Origin: Alphaproteobacteria bacterium | GTDB taxonomy: Bacteria; Pseudomonadota; Alphaproteobacteria; Micavibrionales; UBA2020 | Length of the DNA stretch: 60,785 nt | Assembly (NCBI GenBank): GCA_016124645.1 | Contig: WGNE01000018.1 | Location: 1-60,785, forward strand | Direction: 5' to 3' | Shown: piece after piece, positions 34,314 to 43,017 of the stretch | Layout: the number at the start of each line of letters is the position of its first letter | How positions within the stretch are numbered: position 1 is the stretch's first letter | Notes under the pieces: model-generated | What the model saw: only the letters and a program-made list of their open reading frames with translations | Databases searched by the model: none | Told to the model about the DNA's origin: nothing | Program-made: the position numbers and the translations under genes

Positions 34314-34928
34314 CTAAAGCTTGAAGCCGCCGCCGGGCGGCCCCTTGCGCGGGCTGATCTGCAAAGGCTTGGAGACGACGACGCCCTGCGTGGTTTCCAC
34401 GGGCGCGCCCGCGTTGTCGTTGCCAACGGCTTCGGCCTTGCCTTGCGGCGCGGTCTTGTTGGCGTCCGGCATCGGGGCGATCAGCGCGTCGATGATCTTC
34501 TGGCGGTCGGGCACGTCGCCGGCGGAAAGGCGGCGCGCCATGTCGAAGACCATCTCGCCGGCGTTGTTCACGGCCAGCGGGTCCGCGCCCCTGGAAAGAT
34601 AGTATTTCACGCGCGGCAGGTTGCCGTTGCGCACGGCGAGCATGAGCGGCGTGCTGCCGGTATGGCTTTTCACATCGACCGCGACGCCCTGCGCGAAAAG
34701 GAAGTCGGAAATCTTTTCGTCGAAGCCCTCGTCCAGCATGCAGTGGTAGAGCGGCGCGCGCCCCATCGTGGATTCATACTTCGGGTATTTGATCCTTTCG
34801 GAGACGTTGCCGACCGTCATGTTCACGTCCGCGCCCTTGGCGACGTAAAGCTCGACGTGCTGAAGGTCGCGGGCCTTGACGGCCTCGACCAGAAGCTTGT
34901 TGAGCGTTTCCTGTTGCGGGGAGGTCAT
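34314..34928 (-). CDS. Ankyrin-repeat protein with GGFKL tail, copy 2
   Basis: 204 residues. Ankyrin repeats are at about 5-145 (LLVEAVKARDLQHVELYVAK, GADVNM, SHTGSTPLMLAVRNGNLPRV and YYLSRGADPLAVNNAGEMV). A linker contains VGNDNAGAP, and the tail is VVVSKPLQISPRKG ending PPGGGFKL. It overlaps copy 1 by ATGA. The linker Asn-Asp-Asn motif recurs in many other proteins of this window. Confidence 0.87.
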   Translation of the reverse strand: MTSPQQETLNKLLVEAVKARDLQHVELYVAKGADVNMTVGNVSERIKYPKYESTMGRAPLYHCMLDEGFDEKISDFLFAQGVAVDVKSHTGSTPLMLAVRNGNLPRVKYYLSRGADPLAVNNAGEMVFDMARRLSAGDVPDRQKIIDALIAPMPDANKTAPQGKAEAVGNDNAGAPVETTQGVVVSKPLQISPRKGPPGGGFKL

Positions 34929-35563
34929 AGCGAGAACCCTCCCTGCCCGTTCTTGCCGCTCTGCGGCTTTTCTCCGCCCTTGGGGGTCACGACCAGCGGC
35001 TTGCGGCGCACGGCGAACTCGTCGCCGGTTGTCAGCCCCTTGCCGTCCACACCTTCGCGCGGCGCGTTGTCGTTGAAGGCGTCCTGCGCGACCGGCAGGG
35101 CCGCGATCAGCATGTCGATGATTTTTTCCGGCGTGACGGCGGCCGGGCTCCCGGCTTCGTAGCCGTTGGCCGCCTTGCGCGCGAGGTCCAGGATGGTCGT
35201 ACCGCCCTTGTTGGCGGAGAGCGGGCTTGCGCCCAGCGAGAGCAGCTGCTCGACGGCCTTGATGTTGCGATTGCGCACGGCGAGCCCGAGAACCGTATCC
35301 CCGTCGTCGTTTCTGGCCTCCAGCGGCATGCCCGCGCGCGCCAGCGTGTCCATGACCGCGGGGTCGTAATGCTCGTAGGCGTAATGGGAAACGGGACGCC
35401 GCTTGAAGTTATAGCTGTCGCGGCTGCCGGTGGTCACCGTGTAATCCGTCTGCGCGCCATGGGTGATGCAGGCGGCCACGCGCGACTGGTTGCCCTTCGA
35501 CACCGCGTCGGTCAAAAGGTCGTTCAGCGATTTTTGCTGCTGGGGGTCGAGGGCGTCGCTCAT
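34925..35563 (-). CDS. Ankyrin-repeat protein with GGFSL tail, copy 1
   Basis: 212 residues, first gene of the ankyrin operon. Repeats lie at about 10-145 (LLTDAVSKGNQSRVAACITH, then NDDGDTVLGLAVRNRNIKAV, then LLSLGASPLSANKGGTTILD). The linker has DAFNDNAPRE, and the tail is FAVRRKPLVVTPKGG ending GQGGFSL. Its 5' leader of about 75 bases contains a perfect 8-base hairpin (CCGGCGGG pairing with CCCGCCGG near 35588-35606). A near-consensus promoter is at 35644-35672. Confidence 0.87.
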   Translation of the reverse strand: MSDALDPQQQKSLNDLLTDAVSKGNQSRVAACITHGAQTDYTVTTGSRDSYNFKRRPVSHYAYEHYDPAVMDTLARAGMPLEARNDDGDTVLGLAVRNRNIKAVEQLLSLGASPLSANKGGTTILDLARKAANGYEAGSPAAVTPEKIIDMLIAALPVAQDAFNDNAPREGVDGKGLTTGDEFAVRRKPLVVTPKGGEKPQSGKNGQGGFSL

Positions 35564-35643
35564 TTGTCCTGCTCTTGTGGTCCTGTACTCCGGCGGGGCG
35601 CCCGCCGGGCGGTGTGCGCGTTATAAAAAGGAATATGTCCGCC

Positions 35644-35672
35644 ATCATACAGACCGTATATTGTTATGTCAA
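35644..35672 (-). promoter_or_regulatory. Sigma-70 promoter for the ankyrin operon
   Basis: On the minus strand TTGACA (35667-35672), exactly 17 bases, TATGAT (35644-35649): consensus -35 and a one-mismatch -10. It lies in the 342-base gap 35564-35905 between divergent genes. The rest of that gap shows a GC-rich hairpin next to the ankyrin start and no further gene. Confidence 0.78.
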
Positions 35673-35905
35673 TCGGAACCGGACGGACAATCCGCAGGAA
35701 TATCAGTACGTTATACGATTTTCAGCCGGGCGGCGCGCCGGCGCGGCGAATCCGGCCCGCCGCCCGCCCTTTCCGGGGCGGCAAAACCGGACGGAACCCG
35801 CGCGCCCGGCGCATGAAAACCGCCTGATTTACGATTTTTTCATTTCAAGCTGTTGTGATATAGTCGCGCTACCGAACAGACATCACGAACGGACCGGAAC
35901 CATAT

Positions 35906-36532
35906 ATGAACCGGCATGACGACGCCCCATCGAAGGAGAGGCCAGATATACCCATGCAAGCCGTCCACCCGCGTGAAAAGATACAGCAAAATCCCCTCGT
36001 CGCCATCGAGATCGTCGATCGGCTGAGCCCGGCCGACCTCAACGATTTGAGCGATGCGACCGACGCCGCGATCGAGGGCGGGGGCGGCTTTGGCTGGATG
36101 GTGCCCCCCGCCCGCGAAGTGCTGGAACGCTACTGGCGCGGCGTGCTGGTCGTGCCGGAACGTCATTTGCTGCTGGCCCGCATGGACGGCGTGGTTTGCG
36201 GCGCGGCCCAGCTGGTGGAGCCCAGCCGCCATAACGAGGCGCAGGCCTTTTCCGCCCAGCTGCTGGCCTGCTTCATCGCCCCCTGGGCGCGCGGCCATGG
36301 CGCGGGACGCAAGCTGGCCGAGACGGCGGAAAAGCTGGCGCTGGAAATGGGCTACAAGGTCTTGCAGCTCGACGTGCGCGAAACGCAGGACGCCGCCATT
36401 CATTTATATGAATCTATGGGCTACCGCCGCTGGGGCGTGAACCCCGCCTATGCGATCGTCGGCGGCAAGATGATCGCCGGCTACTTCTATTCCAAGTTCA
36501 TCGCCCCGCTGGAAACGACGGCCGCGCCCTAG
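35906..36532 (+). CDS. GNAT-family acetyltransferase
   Basis: 208 residues (192 if the ATG at 35954, which has AAGGAG upstream, is used). The GNAT core is clear: VLVVPERHLLLARMDGVVCG (strands 2-4), FIAPWARGHGAGRKLAE as the acetyl-CoA pyrophosphate loop (about 126-142, with GHGAGR), and VLQLDVRETQDAAIHLYESM, then GYRRWG. It acetylates an amine on an unknown substrate. It is a single gene, divergent from the ankyrin operon. Confidence 0.9.
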   Translation: MNRHDDAPSKERPDIPMQAVHPREKIQQNPLVAIEIVDRLSPADLNDLSDATDAAIEGGGGFGWMVPPAREVLERYWRGVLVVPERHLLLARMDGVVCGAAQLVEPSRHNEAQAFSAQLLACFIAPWARGHGAGRKLAETAEKLALEMGYKVLQLDVRETQDAAIHLYESMGYRRWGVNPAYAIVGGKMIAGYFYSKFIAPLETTAAP

Positions 36533-37036
36533 AAACCCCGCAGCGCCACAAAGGAAATCCGGCCGGGACTCGGAAAAAGCTTCCGCCTTGCCCGGTTTTG
36601 GGCGGCGGCCCGCTTTTCATCTTACGGACAGCTTGAAAGACCTTCCATAACCTGCGTTGATTTCTGAAAAATTACGGCTGCGGCACCCCCCGCGGCAGCG
36701 CGGCGGCGGGCCCGGAGGGGCGGGTTTGAACGCCGTTCATTTCATTGCCATAACTTGATTTTATTGAGGAATCCCGGATGATTCTCTGGATTTCCGCCCT
36801 TTTTGATTAAAAACCGGTTAATGCATCGTCGAATGTCGATAATATTGTTTCAAAATTAATATTTTTTGTAATGATATTTCAAAAAACTTGCATAATATTG
36901 AAATAAAATAATACACAATGTCCTTTTTCTATAATTTCAGCTTGCGTAAATCCATAAGCACATTTACCTTACGTAAACGTAATAAGCAAAAATAAACCAC
37001 ACCAAAACCCCTTAATGCCACAAGGAGTCCAATACA
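36533..37036. other. AT-rich 504-base intergenic region before clp-like gene
   Basis: No gene is seen here. The second half is strongly AT-rich, with several TTTCAA/TTGAAA repeats between 36848 and 36903 and a -10-like TATAAT at 36930-36935 without a good -35. A palindrome TTACGT-AA-ACGTAA lies at 36969-36982, and an AAGGAG ribosome-binding site precedes the ATG at 37037. No sigma-32 type promoter is recognisable. This probably holds the control region of the Clp-like gene. Confidence 0.5.
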
Positions 37037-39751
37037 ATGGCGAATGACAACAACGGTTACCACGGCTACCGATATCTCGTGGACGCGAAAGATTCTCGCG
37101 AATACGCGGTGCGCTACAACAACGGGCGTCCCACCAAGCCCATTCAGGTCTTTGCGCAGGATCAACGGCAAGCCAAGTTCAATCGGAACGAAACCGTTTT
37201 CGCGTTCGACGACAAGCCCGATTTCAAGCCCGACGGCAAGGGCGGCGTCATCATGTCCACCGTGGGCTTCCAGATCACGACCGGCCCCGACAGCGAGCCG
37301 AACGGCATCAAGCAGGTCGGCCTCGACTATGCAGTGACCTTCAAGGCCACGCCGGGCGGCGTCGAAGTCGCCTACGAGCTGACCGCTGAATCCAAGGCGG
37401 ACATCCAGAACGCCGTCGAGGAGATGGACCTGAACCCGAACTTCCCCGCGAAGTTCACCGACACGCTGGATCCCTCGGAGCTGGGTCGCACCACGATGGG
37501 CGCGCCCGCCGTGACGCCCGCGCTGCTGCGCAACCTCGCCTTCCCCCCGCAGCGCATGAGCACGGATGCGATCTTCGCGCGCCGCAGCGTCGAGGCCACC
37601 GAGGAAACCCCCGGCTTCAACCCGCAGCCGAGCCAGCCCAAGCCGACGACCACCAAACCCGGCACGGACATCGTTCCGGCGAACCAGAACAAGCCGACGA
37701 CCGAGTTCAACAAGCGCGTGCGCGTGGCCATTCCGCCCCCGCCCGAGCGTCCGAAGTACTCCGATGCGGCGATCGAAGCCGTCATCCGCCAGTACTGCAG
37801 CGACTTGAGCGAGAAGGCCGACCAAGGCCGCCTCGACCCCGTGGTCGGCCGCGACGGCGAAACCGCGGACAGCATCAAGATCCTCTCGCGCCGCAAGCAG
37901 GCGAGCCTGTGCTTCACCGGCGACGCCGGCGTGGGCAAGACCGCGATGTTCTCCGCAATCGCGCAATACATCGCGGACGGCAAGGACGTTCCCGACAGCC
38001 TGGAAGACGCGCGCGTCCTGCAGCTCGACCTGCAGGCGATGAACGCCGGCGCCAAGTTCCGCGGCGAGTTCGAAGGGAAGCTGAAACCCCTGATCGACGG
38101 TCTGCAGGAGCGTGAAGGCTACCTGAAAGGCCGCAAGATCATCCTCGCGATCGACGAGATCCACTCGCAGCTGACCTCGGGCAAGGCCGAAGGCGGCACC
38201 GACGCCGGCAACATGATGAAGCCTTTCCTGACCGCGAAAGGCATCTCCGTCATGGGCACCACGACGGGCGAGGAATACCGCAAGCACATCGAGAAAGATC
38301 CCGCTCTCGCCAGCCGCTTCGAGCAAAAAGTGCTGGGCGAGCCCGATCGCCAGTCCACCGAGGTCATCATGCGCAAGCTGTGGCCCCTGGTGCGCGATCA
38401 CCACGGCATCGAGAAGGACCTGTCCGATGAGGAATTCAACTACCTGATCGACATGACCAACCGCTACGCCCCCAACGAAAGCCAGCCCCGCAAAGGCGAA
38501 AAGGCGATGGACATGGCGGCGGCATCGGCCAAGTTCCGTCACAGCGACGTCATCGAGCGTCAAGACATCATCGCCGCCGTGGCGCAGATGTCGAAACTCT
38601 CGGCCGACTTCCTGAACCAGAGCGACCACGACCGCTTCCTGAAGATGGAAACCGAGATCCCCGAACAGGTTCTGGGCCAGCCCGGCGTGCAGAAAGTCGT
38701 CGATGGCCTGATCGGCGCCCGTTCCGGCCTGAACGACCCGAACCAGCCCTGGGGCTGCTTCGTCCTGCAGGGCCCGACCGGTACCGGTAAAACCGAGCTT
38801 TGCAAGGCTCTCGCCCGTTACCTCTTCGGCACGGAAGACGCGCTGATCCAGGAAAACATGGCCGAGTACAGCGAAAAGCACAGCGTTTCCCGCCTGATCG
38901 GCGCGCCTCCGGGCTACGTCGGCTTCGACAGCGCGGAACCGGCCCTGACCGAACGCATCCGCCAGCGCCCCTACTCGATCCTCCTGCTGGACGAGATCGA
39001 GAAAGCGCACCCTGACGTGTTCAACGTCCTCCTGCCCGTCCTGAACGACGGCAAGATGACCGACAACCAGGGCAAGACGGTTCTCTTCAACAACGTCATC
39101 ATCGTCATGACCAGCAACCTTGGCGCCGCTGAAGCCATGAAAGTGCTGGAAAACGGCGGCGGCGCCGGCGCGACCTTTACGTCGGGCGAGAAAGAGAAGA
39201 CCCCGAAAGAGCAGGAAGAGATCCTGTCCCGCATCTACGAAAAGGCGCGCGGCAAGTTCTTCCGCCCCGAGATGGTCAACCGTATCGAGGAACTGGGCGG
39301 CTTCGTCACCTTCATTCCGCTGGCGCAGCAGGTCATTCACAACCTGGTCGAGCGCGAGCTGAAAAAAGTGACCGACCGCGTTTCGGATCCGACCGGCATG
39401 AACCTGAAGGGCGTGACGCTGGAAGTCAGCGACGCGGCCAAGCAGCAGCTGGGCACCGAAGGCTACAACCCCGCGATGGGCGCGCGTCCGCTGCGCAAGG
39501 TGATCCGCGAGAAAATCGCGAACCCCTTCGGCAAGTGGATGATGGCGAACAAGGAAGAAGTTCTGAAGTTCGCGGCTGAAAACGGCGGCGCGAAGATCGT
39601 CCTGAACTCCCTGGACGAATTCAAGCCGAAACTGGTCGCCGCCGCTCCGGCAGCGCCGACCGCGGCAGCCAAGACGTCCAACGACAACACCGCGAAAAAA
39701 CCGGCGGCCAAAAAGCCCCGCAAGCCGCGGACCAAGAAAGCACAACCTTGA
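37037..39751 (+). CDS. Two-ring Clp-type AAA+ protein with non-standard N-region
   Basis: 904 residues. Two AAA+ modules are intact. The first has Walker A GDAGVGKTAMF (about 295), Walker B IILAIDEIHSQL and Arg finger PALASRFEQ. The second has Walker A GPTGTGKTELC (about 578), Walker B ILLLDEIEKAHPDVF, then PPGYVGFDSA and sensor 2 GARPLRKVI. There is no long coiled-coil M-domain of ClpB between or within the rings, and no IGF/IGL ClpP-docking loop is visible. The first 230 residues do not look like the Clp N-domain; they seem beta-rich, followed by a Pro/Thr linker. The tail is Lys/Pro/Ala-rich. It is likely an unfoldase for a special substrate. Confidence 0.9.
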   Translation: MANDNNGYHGYRYLVDAKDSREYAVRYNNGRPTKPIQVFAQDQRQAKFNRNETVFAFDDKPDFKPDGKGGVIMSTVGFQITTGPDSEPNGIKQVGLDYAVTFKATPGGVEVAYELTAESKADIQNAVEEMDLNPNFPAKFTDTLDPSELGRTTMGAPAVTPALLRNLAFPPQRMSTDAIFARRSVEATEETPGFNPQPSQPKPTTTKPGTDIVPANQNKPTTEFNKRVRVAIPPPPERPKYSDAAIEAVIRQYCSDLSEKADQGRLDPVVGRDGETADSIKILSRRKQASLCFTGDAGVGKTAMFSAIAQYIADGKDVPDSLEDARVLQLDLQAMNAGAKFRGEFEGKLKPLIDGLQEREGYLKGRKIILAIDEIHSQLTSGKAEGGTDAGNMMKPFLTAKGISVMGTTTGEEYRKHIEKDPALASRFEQKVLGEPDRQSTEVIMRKLWPLVRDHHGIEKDLSDEEFNYLIDMTNRYAPNESQPRKGEKAMDMAAASAKFRHSDVIERQDIIAAVAQMSKLSADFLNQSDHDRFLKMETEIPEQVLGQPGVQKVVDGLIGARSGLNDPNQPWGCFVLQGPTGTGKTELCKALARYLFGTEDALIQENMAEYSEKHSVSRLIGAPPGYVGFDSAEPALTERIRQRPYSILLLDEIEKAHPDVFNVLLPVLNDGKMTDNQGKTVLFNNVIIVMTSNLGAAEAMKVLENGGGAGATFTSGEKEKTPKEQEEILSRIYEKARGKFFRPEMVNRIEELGGFVTFIPLAQQVIHNLVERELKKVTDRVSDPTGMNLKGVTLEVSDAAKQQLGTEGYNPAMGARPLRKVIREKIANPFGKWMMANKEEVLKFAAENGGAKIVLNSLDEFKPKLVAAAPAAPTAAAKTSNDNTAKKPAAKKPRKPRTKKAQP

Positions 39752-39778
39752 TGCACTAAGTGTTTTGGTGAAACTGAC

Positions 39779-39808
39779 GGGGGCCCCCTTAAAAGGGCCC
39801 CCTTCTTT
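39779..39808 (+). terminator. Rho-independent terminator after the Clp-like gene
   Basis: The stem GGGGGCCC (39779-39786) pairs with GGGCCCCC (39795-39802) around an 8-base loop, followed by TTCTTT. It separates the Clp-like gene from the convergent metallopeptidase gene. Confidence 0.85.
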
Positions 39809-39834
39809 ATGCGCGACATCCGGTTTTTTTCGGG

Positions 39835-41235
39835 TCAGCCTGCGGCGGGCGGGGCGGGACGGCCGTTCGCCGCGCGCATGCTTGCGCCGCCTGCGGCGGG
39901 AAGAACGGCGGGATTTTGCGCAGCGGGATTTTGCGCAGCCAGGGCGGCGTCCAGCACCTCATAGACATAGGTCGGGCGTCCGTCGGCATGGCTTTTCCGC
40001 CACGACGCATCGCTGGCAAGGACGTACATCTTCTTCATGTCGAGGCCGAGATAGGGGTTTCCGTCCGCCTTCGCCTTTTCGCGATAGGAAAGGACCGAGG
40101 GATCATCCGCGCCCAGCTGCTGCGCGTAGCGGGCGATATCGGCCGCCTGAAAGGCCCAGGCCATCTTCTGCTCGCCCTGCAGCATGGATTGCAGGCTGTA
40201 GATCGCCGCGCCCTTGGTGAAGCTTTCGCCGGAGCCGATCTGCCCGGCAGCATCCAGCGCCGCCTGCGTATAGCCCGCGGACTTTGGGCCGAGCGGCGGC
40301 GCGAAGGAACCGTTGTCGATGTCCCGCAGGTAGTTCATCAGCTCGACGTCAAGGTAGAAGCGCCGCCAGTCCGCGCTCTGGAATATTTCCTTCCACGCCG
40401 CCGCGCCCGCTTCGCGCAGCGATTCTTGCTGCGTCTTGCCCGCCGCGACGCCCGCCTTGTAGGTATCGTCGATGAGGCTGTACATCTTCGCGTCGCCATA
40501 GGGCAGGCCCGGCGCACTGCGCTGCATGTCCTTCCAATAGCCGTCGTCGCCGGCCAGCTTCGCGTCATAGGCGGTCAGGAATTCCATCGTCATCGCCGCG
40601 GCTTCCACGGCGGTGTTGCGTTCCACGCGCATCTCGATGGTCCAGTCGAGGCTGTAGGACAGCAGCCCGTTTTCATCCTGCGCCGCGTGGGTCAGCTCGT
40701 GCGCGAGCTGCAAGACGCGGTTCTCGCCCTTGCCCACCGGGCCGGAAACGACGAGCCGCGACGAGGCGAGATATTGCGCGGCCACGCCGCCCGGCAATTT
40801 GTCGAGCGCGCAGAAATCTATCTTCCGCCGCGCGACGAGGTCCATCAGCGGCTTGCCCGTCATCGGCAGCTTTTTCAGCGTGTCCAGCGCGTCGGCCACT
40901 TGCTTTTCCTCGGCGCGGCGCGCGGGGGTTTCCCCGCTCTTGTCGTCGTTCGCGGCAAGGCGCAGCCCTTCGGGCGTCAGGCACAGCTCCTTCATGTAAT
41001 AGGTGGCCTGCTGTTGCGGGGTGGAGCCCTCGGGCGCCTTTTGCAGCGCGTCCGCCTCGTTTTGCAGGAACAGTTGCTGGGTATAGGACAGGGGCGCGGT
41101 TTGCGGCGCGTCGGCCCGCGCGGGCAGCCCCGCGAGAAGCGAGGCCGCGGCCAGCGGCACGATGACCGCCTTGCGCGCGGCTTTTTGAAAACGCTCCCGC
41201 AGGGGGCGCTTTTTATCGGGCTTCTTTTCCGTCAT
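39835..41235 (-). CDS. Exported HELTH zinc-metallopeptidase-like protein
   Basis: 466 residues with an N-terminal membrane-targeting segment (AVIVPLAAASLLAGLPARADA, likely cleaved). A gluzincin-type helix LQLAHELTHAAQDENG (HExxH at about 179-183) is preceded by a strand and loop with Cys (LCLTPEG, KIDFCALD). A downstream helix AAAMTMEFLTAYDAK could give the third ligand. The rest is helical, and the C-terminus is a Pro/Ala/Asn tail with duplicated AAQNPAAQNPA. Peptidase activity is inferred from the motif. The linker RLAANDDKSGE resembles the Asn-Asp motif in neighbours. Confidence 0.82.
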   Translation of the reverse strand: MTEKKPDKKRPLRERFQKAARKAVIVPLAAASLLAGLPARADAPQTAPLSYTQQLFLQNEADALQKAPEGSTPQQQATYYMKELCLTPEGLRLAANDDKSGETPARRAEEKQVADALDTLKKLPMTGKPLMDLVARRKIDFCALDKLPGGVAAQYLASSRLVVSGPVGKGENRVLQLAHELTHAAQDENGLLSYSLDWTIEMRVERNTAVEAAAMTMEFLTAYDAKLAGDDGYWKDMQRSAPGLPYGDAKMYSLIDDTYKAGVAAGKTQQESLREAGAAAWKEIFQSADWRRFYLDVELMNYLRDIDNGSFAPPLGPKSAGYTQAALDAAGQIGSGESFTKGAAIYSLQSMLQGEQKMAWAFQAADIARYAQQLGADDPSVLSYREKAKADGNPYLGLDMKKMYVLASDASWRKSHADGRPTYVYEVLDAALAAQNPAAQNPAVLPAAGGASMRAANGRPAPPAAG

Positions 41236-41265
41236 ATCCTGACATCAGTCTGTTTTGAGACGGCC

Positions 41266-41293
41266 AGTGTACCAGCCGGGGCGGATTTGACAA
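41266..41293 (-). promoter_or_regulatory. Sigma-70-type promoter for the metallopeptidase gene
   Basis: On the minus strand TTGTCA (41288-41293), 16 bases, TACACT (41266-41271), 31 bases before the start codon. Confidence 0.5.
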
Positions 41294-41322
41294 GATATGA
41301 ACGGCGTTAAGAAAACCGCGCC

Positions 41323-41697
41323 TCAGGCCGCCTGCTGGACCATCCGCCCCAGCTTGCGCCCGCCCAGCAGGTGCAAATGCAGGTGCGGCACTTCCTGCCC
41401 GCCGTTCAGCCCGCAGTTGGAAATGACGCGGTAGCCGGTCTCGTGCAGGCCCTCGTCGCGGGCGATCTGCCCCAGCGCGCGGAACAGCGCGGCGATTTCC
41501 CCGGGCGCGGCCTTTTGCGTGAAATCGTCCATCGAGACGTATTCGCCCTTGGGCAGCACGAGAATGTGGCTGGGCGCCTGCGGGCTGATGTCGTGGAAGG
41601 CGAGCACGTGGTCGTCCTCATAGACTTTCTTGCACGGGATTTCGCCGCGCAGGATCTTTGCGAAGATGTTGTTGCTGTCATAAGCCGGTGCGGTCAT
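41323..41697 (-). CDS. HIT-family nucleotide hydrolase (HinT-like)
   Basis: 124 residues. The histidine triad is in QEVPHLHLHLLGGRKLG (about 103-119). The early IFAKILRGEIPCKKVYEDDHV, then LAFHDISPQAPSHILVLPK is typical of HinT/PKCI proteins, which hydrolyse adenosine 5'-phosphoramidates and acyl-adenylates. A cytoplasmic dimer is expected. It is a single gene between the metallopeptidase and a divergent DUF3592 gene. Confidence 0.95.
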   Translation of the reverse strand: MTAPAYDSNNIFAKILRGEIPCKKVYEDDHVLAFHDISPQAPSHILVLPKGEYVSMDDFTQKAAPGEIAALFRALGQIARDEGLHETGYRVISNCGLNGGQEVPHLHLHLLGGRKLGRMVQQAA

Positions 41698-41812
41698 GGC
41701 GCGCCCTCCGTTCGCTGTTGATATTGCACCGCAAGTCTAGCAAACTTGAAGGAGCGTTGGAACAGGGCAGCGGCGCGGGATTTGCCGCCGCGCAACGGGG
41801 GGAAGAAAAGAT

Positions 41813-42871
41813 ATGTTCGATACCGTATTCAACGGAATGATGGCCTTCAACCAGGTGATGATGCTCTTCGCGGGCTTCATCCTCTCCGCCATCGGCCTCG
41901 CGCTTTTCTTCAACGCGCTGCACTGGCATATCCACGCCGAGCGCGTGCGCGGCGAAATCAAGGGCGTGCAGAAGAGGGGCGGGTTCTACAACCTCGTCTA
42001 TGGCTACATGCTGTCGGACGGCACGACGCATGAAAGCGTGTCCGACGTCGGGTCAAACGCGATGCCCAAGGCGAATACCGGCGACCCGGTCGAGCTGCTG
42101 GTCTTCCCCGCGCGGCCCGACAAGGCGCGCCGCGCGAGCAACACGAAATGGTTCGTCCTCTTCGGGCTTGCCTTCCTCGCGCCTGGGGCCGCGCTGTTCT
42201 ACATCGCCCTGACCAAGTACAAGTTCACCGTCATGACGCCCGTCGTCATGGGCCTGCTGGGGCTGATGCTGGCGGCCAAGATCGTGCGGCTGTTCAAGCC
42301 GGGCGACCTGCGCAGCGCCTCCGCGCTCAAGAAGGCCTTCGTCGAAAGGCGGAACGCGGCGCAGGGCTCTTCCGCCTTCATGACGATGGAAGAGGCGCGC
42401 AGCGGGCCCGACGGAAAAAAAACGCTGGCCCAGCAACGCAAGGGCGCGAAGGTCGCGGCCCCCATCCTGCTTTTGTTCGGCGCGGGGGCGATTGCCTTCG
42501 GCATCTACATGACGCAAAAAATCGAGCGGCTGGAAAAACACGGGTTGCGCGCGCCGGGCGAAGTAGTGCGGCTGGAAAGCCGCCGCTCGGGGTCGGACAA
42601 TTCGCTGTCTTATTACCCCATCGTGGATTTCACGCCGGACGGGGGCGGCGCAGCGGTGGAGTTCAAGGGCAATATGGGCTCCAACCCGCCATCGTATGAA
42701 AGCGGGGAGAAAGTGACGGTGCTCTACCTCGATGACGACCCCAAGGGCTCGGCCATGATCGACAGCGGCTGGAAGAACTGGATCATCCCCGGCATCCTCG
42801 GCGTCTTCGGCGCGCTGATGCTGCTCATCGGCTTTTCGCAACTACGGTTGCTGACGGCAAAGACGTTGTGA
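41813..42871 (+). CDS. DUF3592-type membrane protein
   Basis: 352 residues. TM segments lie at about 12-35, 108-128, 137-153, 213-233 and 325-345. Between them are two copies of a soluble beta domain: HIHAERVRGEIKGVQKRGGF with VELLVFP, and HGLRAPGEVVRLESRRSGSD with VTVLYLDDDPKGSAMIDS. This duplicated arrangement is the DUF3592 pattern. Function is unknown. The ATG follows AAGAAAAG and a Gly-rich leader; it is divergent from the HIT gene and ends at a bidirectional hairpin. Confidence 0.8.
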   Translation: MFDTVFNGMMAFNQVMMLFAGFILSAIGLALFFNALHWHIHAERVRGEIKGVQKRGGFYNLVYGYMLSDGTTHESVSDVGSNAMPKANTGDPVELLVFPARPDKARRASNTKWFVLFGLAFLAPGAALFYIALTKYKFTVMTPVVMGLLGLMLAAKIVRLFKPGDLRSASALKKAFVERRNAAQGSSAFMTMEEARSGPDGKKTLAQQRKGAKVAAPILLLFGAGAIAFGIYMTQKIERLEKHGLRAPGEVVRLESRRSGSDNSLSYYPIVDFTPDGGGAAVEFKGNMGSNPPSYESGEKVTVLYLDDDPKGSAMIDSGWKNWIIPGILGVFGALMLLIGFSQLRLLTAKTL

Positions 42872-42898
42872 GCGAAAAAAATCGTAAAACGAAAAAAT

Positions 42899-42934
42899 AA
42901 GGGCTGCAGTCCCATCCCCTGACCTGCAGCCCTT
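42899..42934. terminator. Bidirectional terminator hairpin
   Basis: AAGGGCTGCAG (42899-42909) pairs perfectly with CTGCAGCCCTT (42924-42934) between convergent genes. On the minus strand it is followed by a T-run (TTATTTTTT), so it best terminates the gene at 43018. Confidence 0.85.
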
Positions 42935-43017
42935 GAAATTGACGCCTCGATGAATATAAAGGCGTTACCCCAACATGAAAATATACTTTCTTATCCCGCC
43001 GAATTCCTTCTTGCTTA

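Noticed and set aside
36628-36660. CTTGAAAG as a sigma-32 (heat-shock) -35 for the Clp-like gene
   Set aside because: No matching CCCCAT-type -10 follows at the right distance, and it lies about 400 bases from the start codon.
36929-39745. 938-codon open frame on the minus strand opposite the Clp-like gene
   Set aside because: It is a mirror of the GC-rich, biased codons of the real gene: its translation is rich in Arg/Val/Asp/His repeats without any motif, whereas the plus strand has two complete AAA+ domains.
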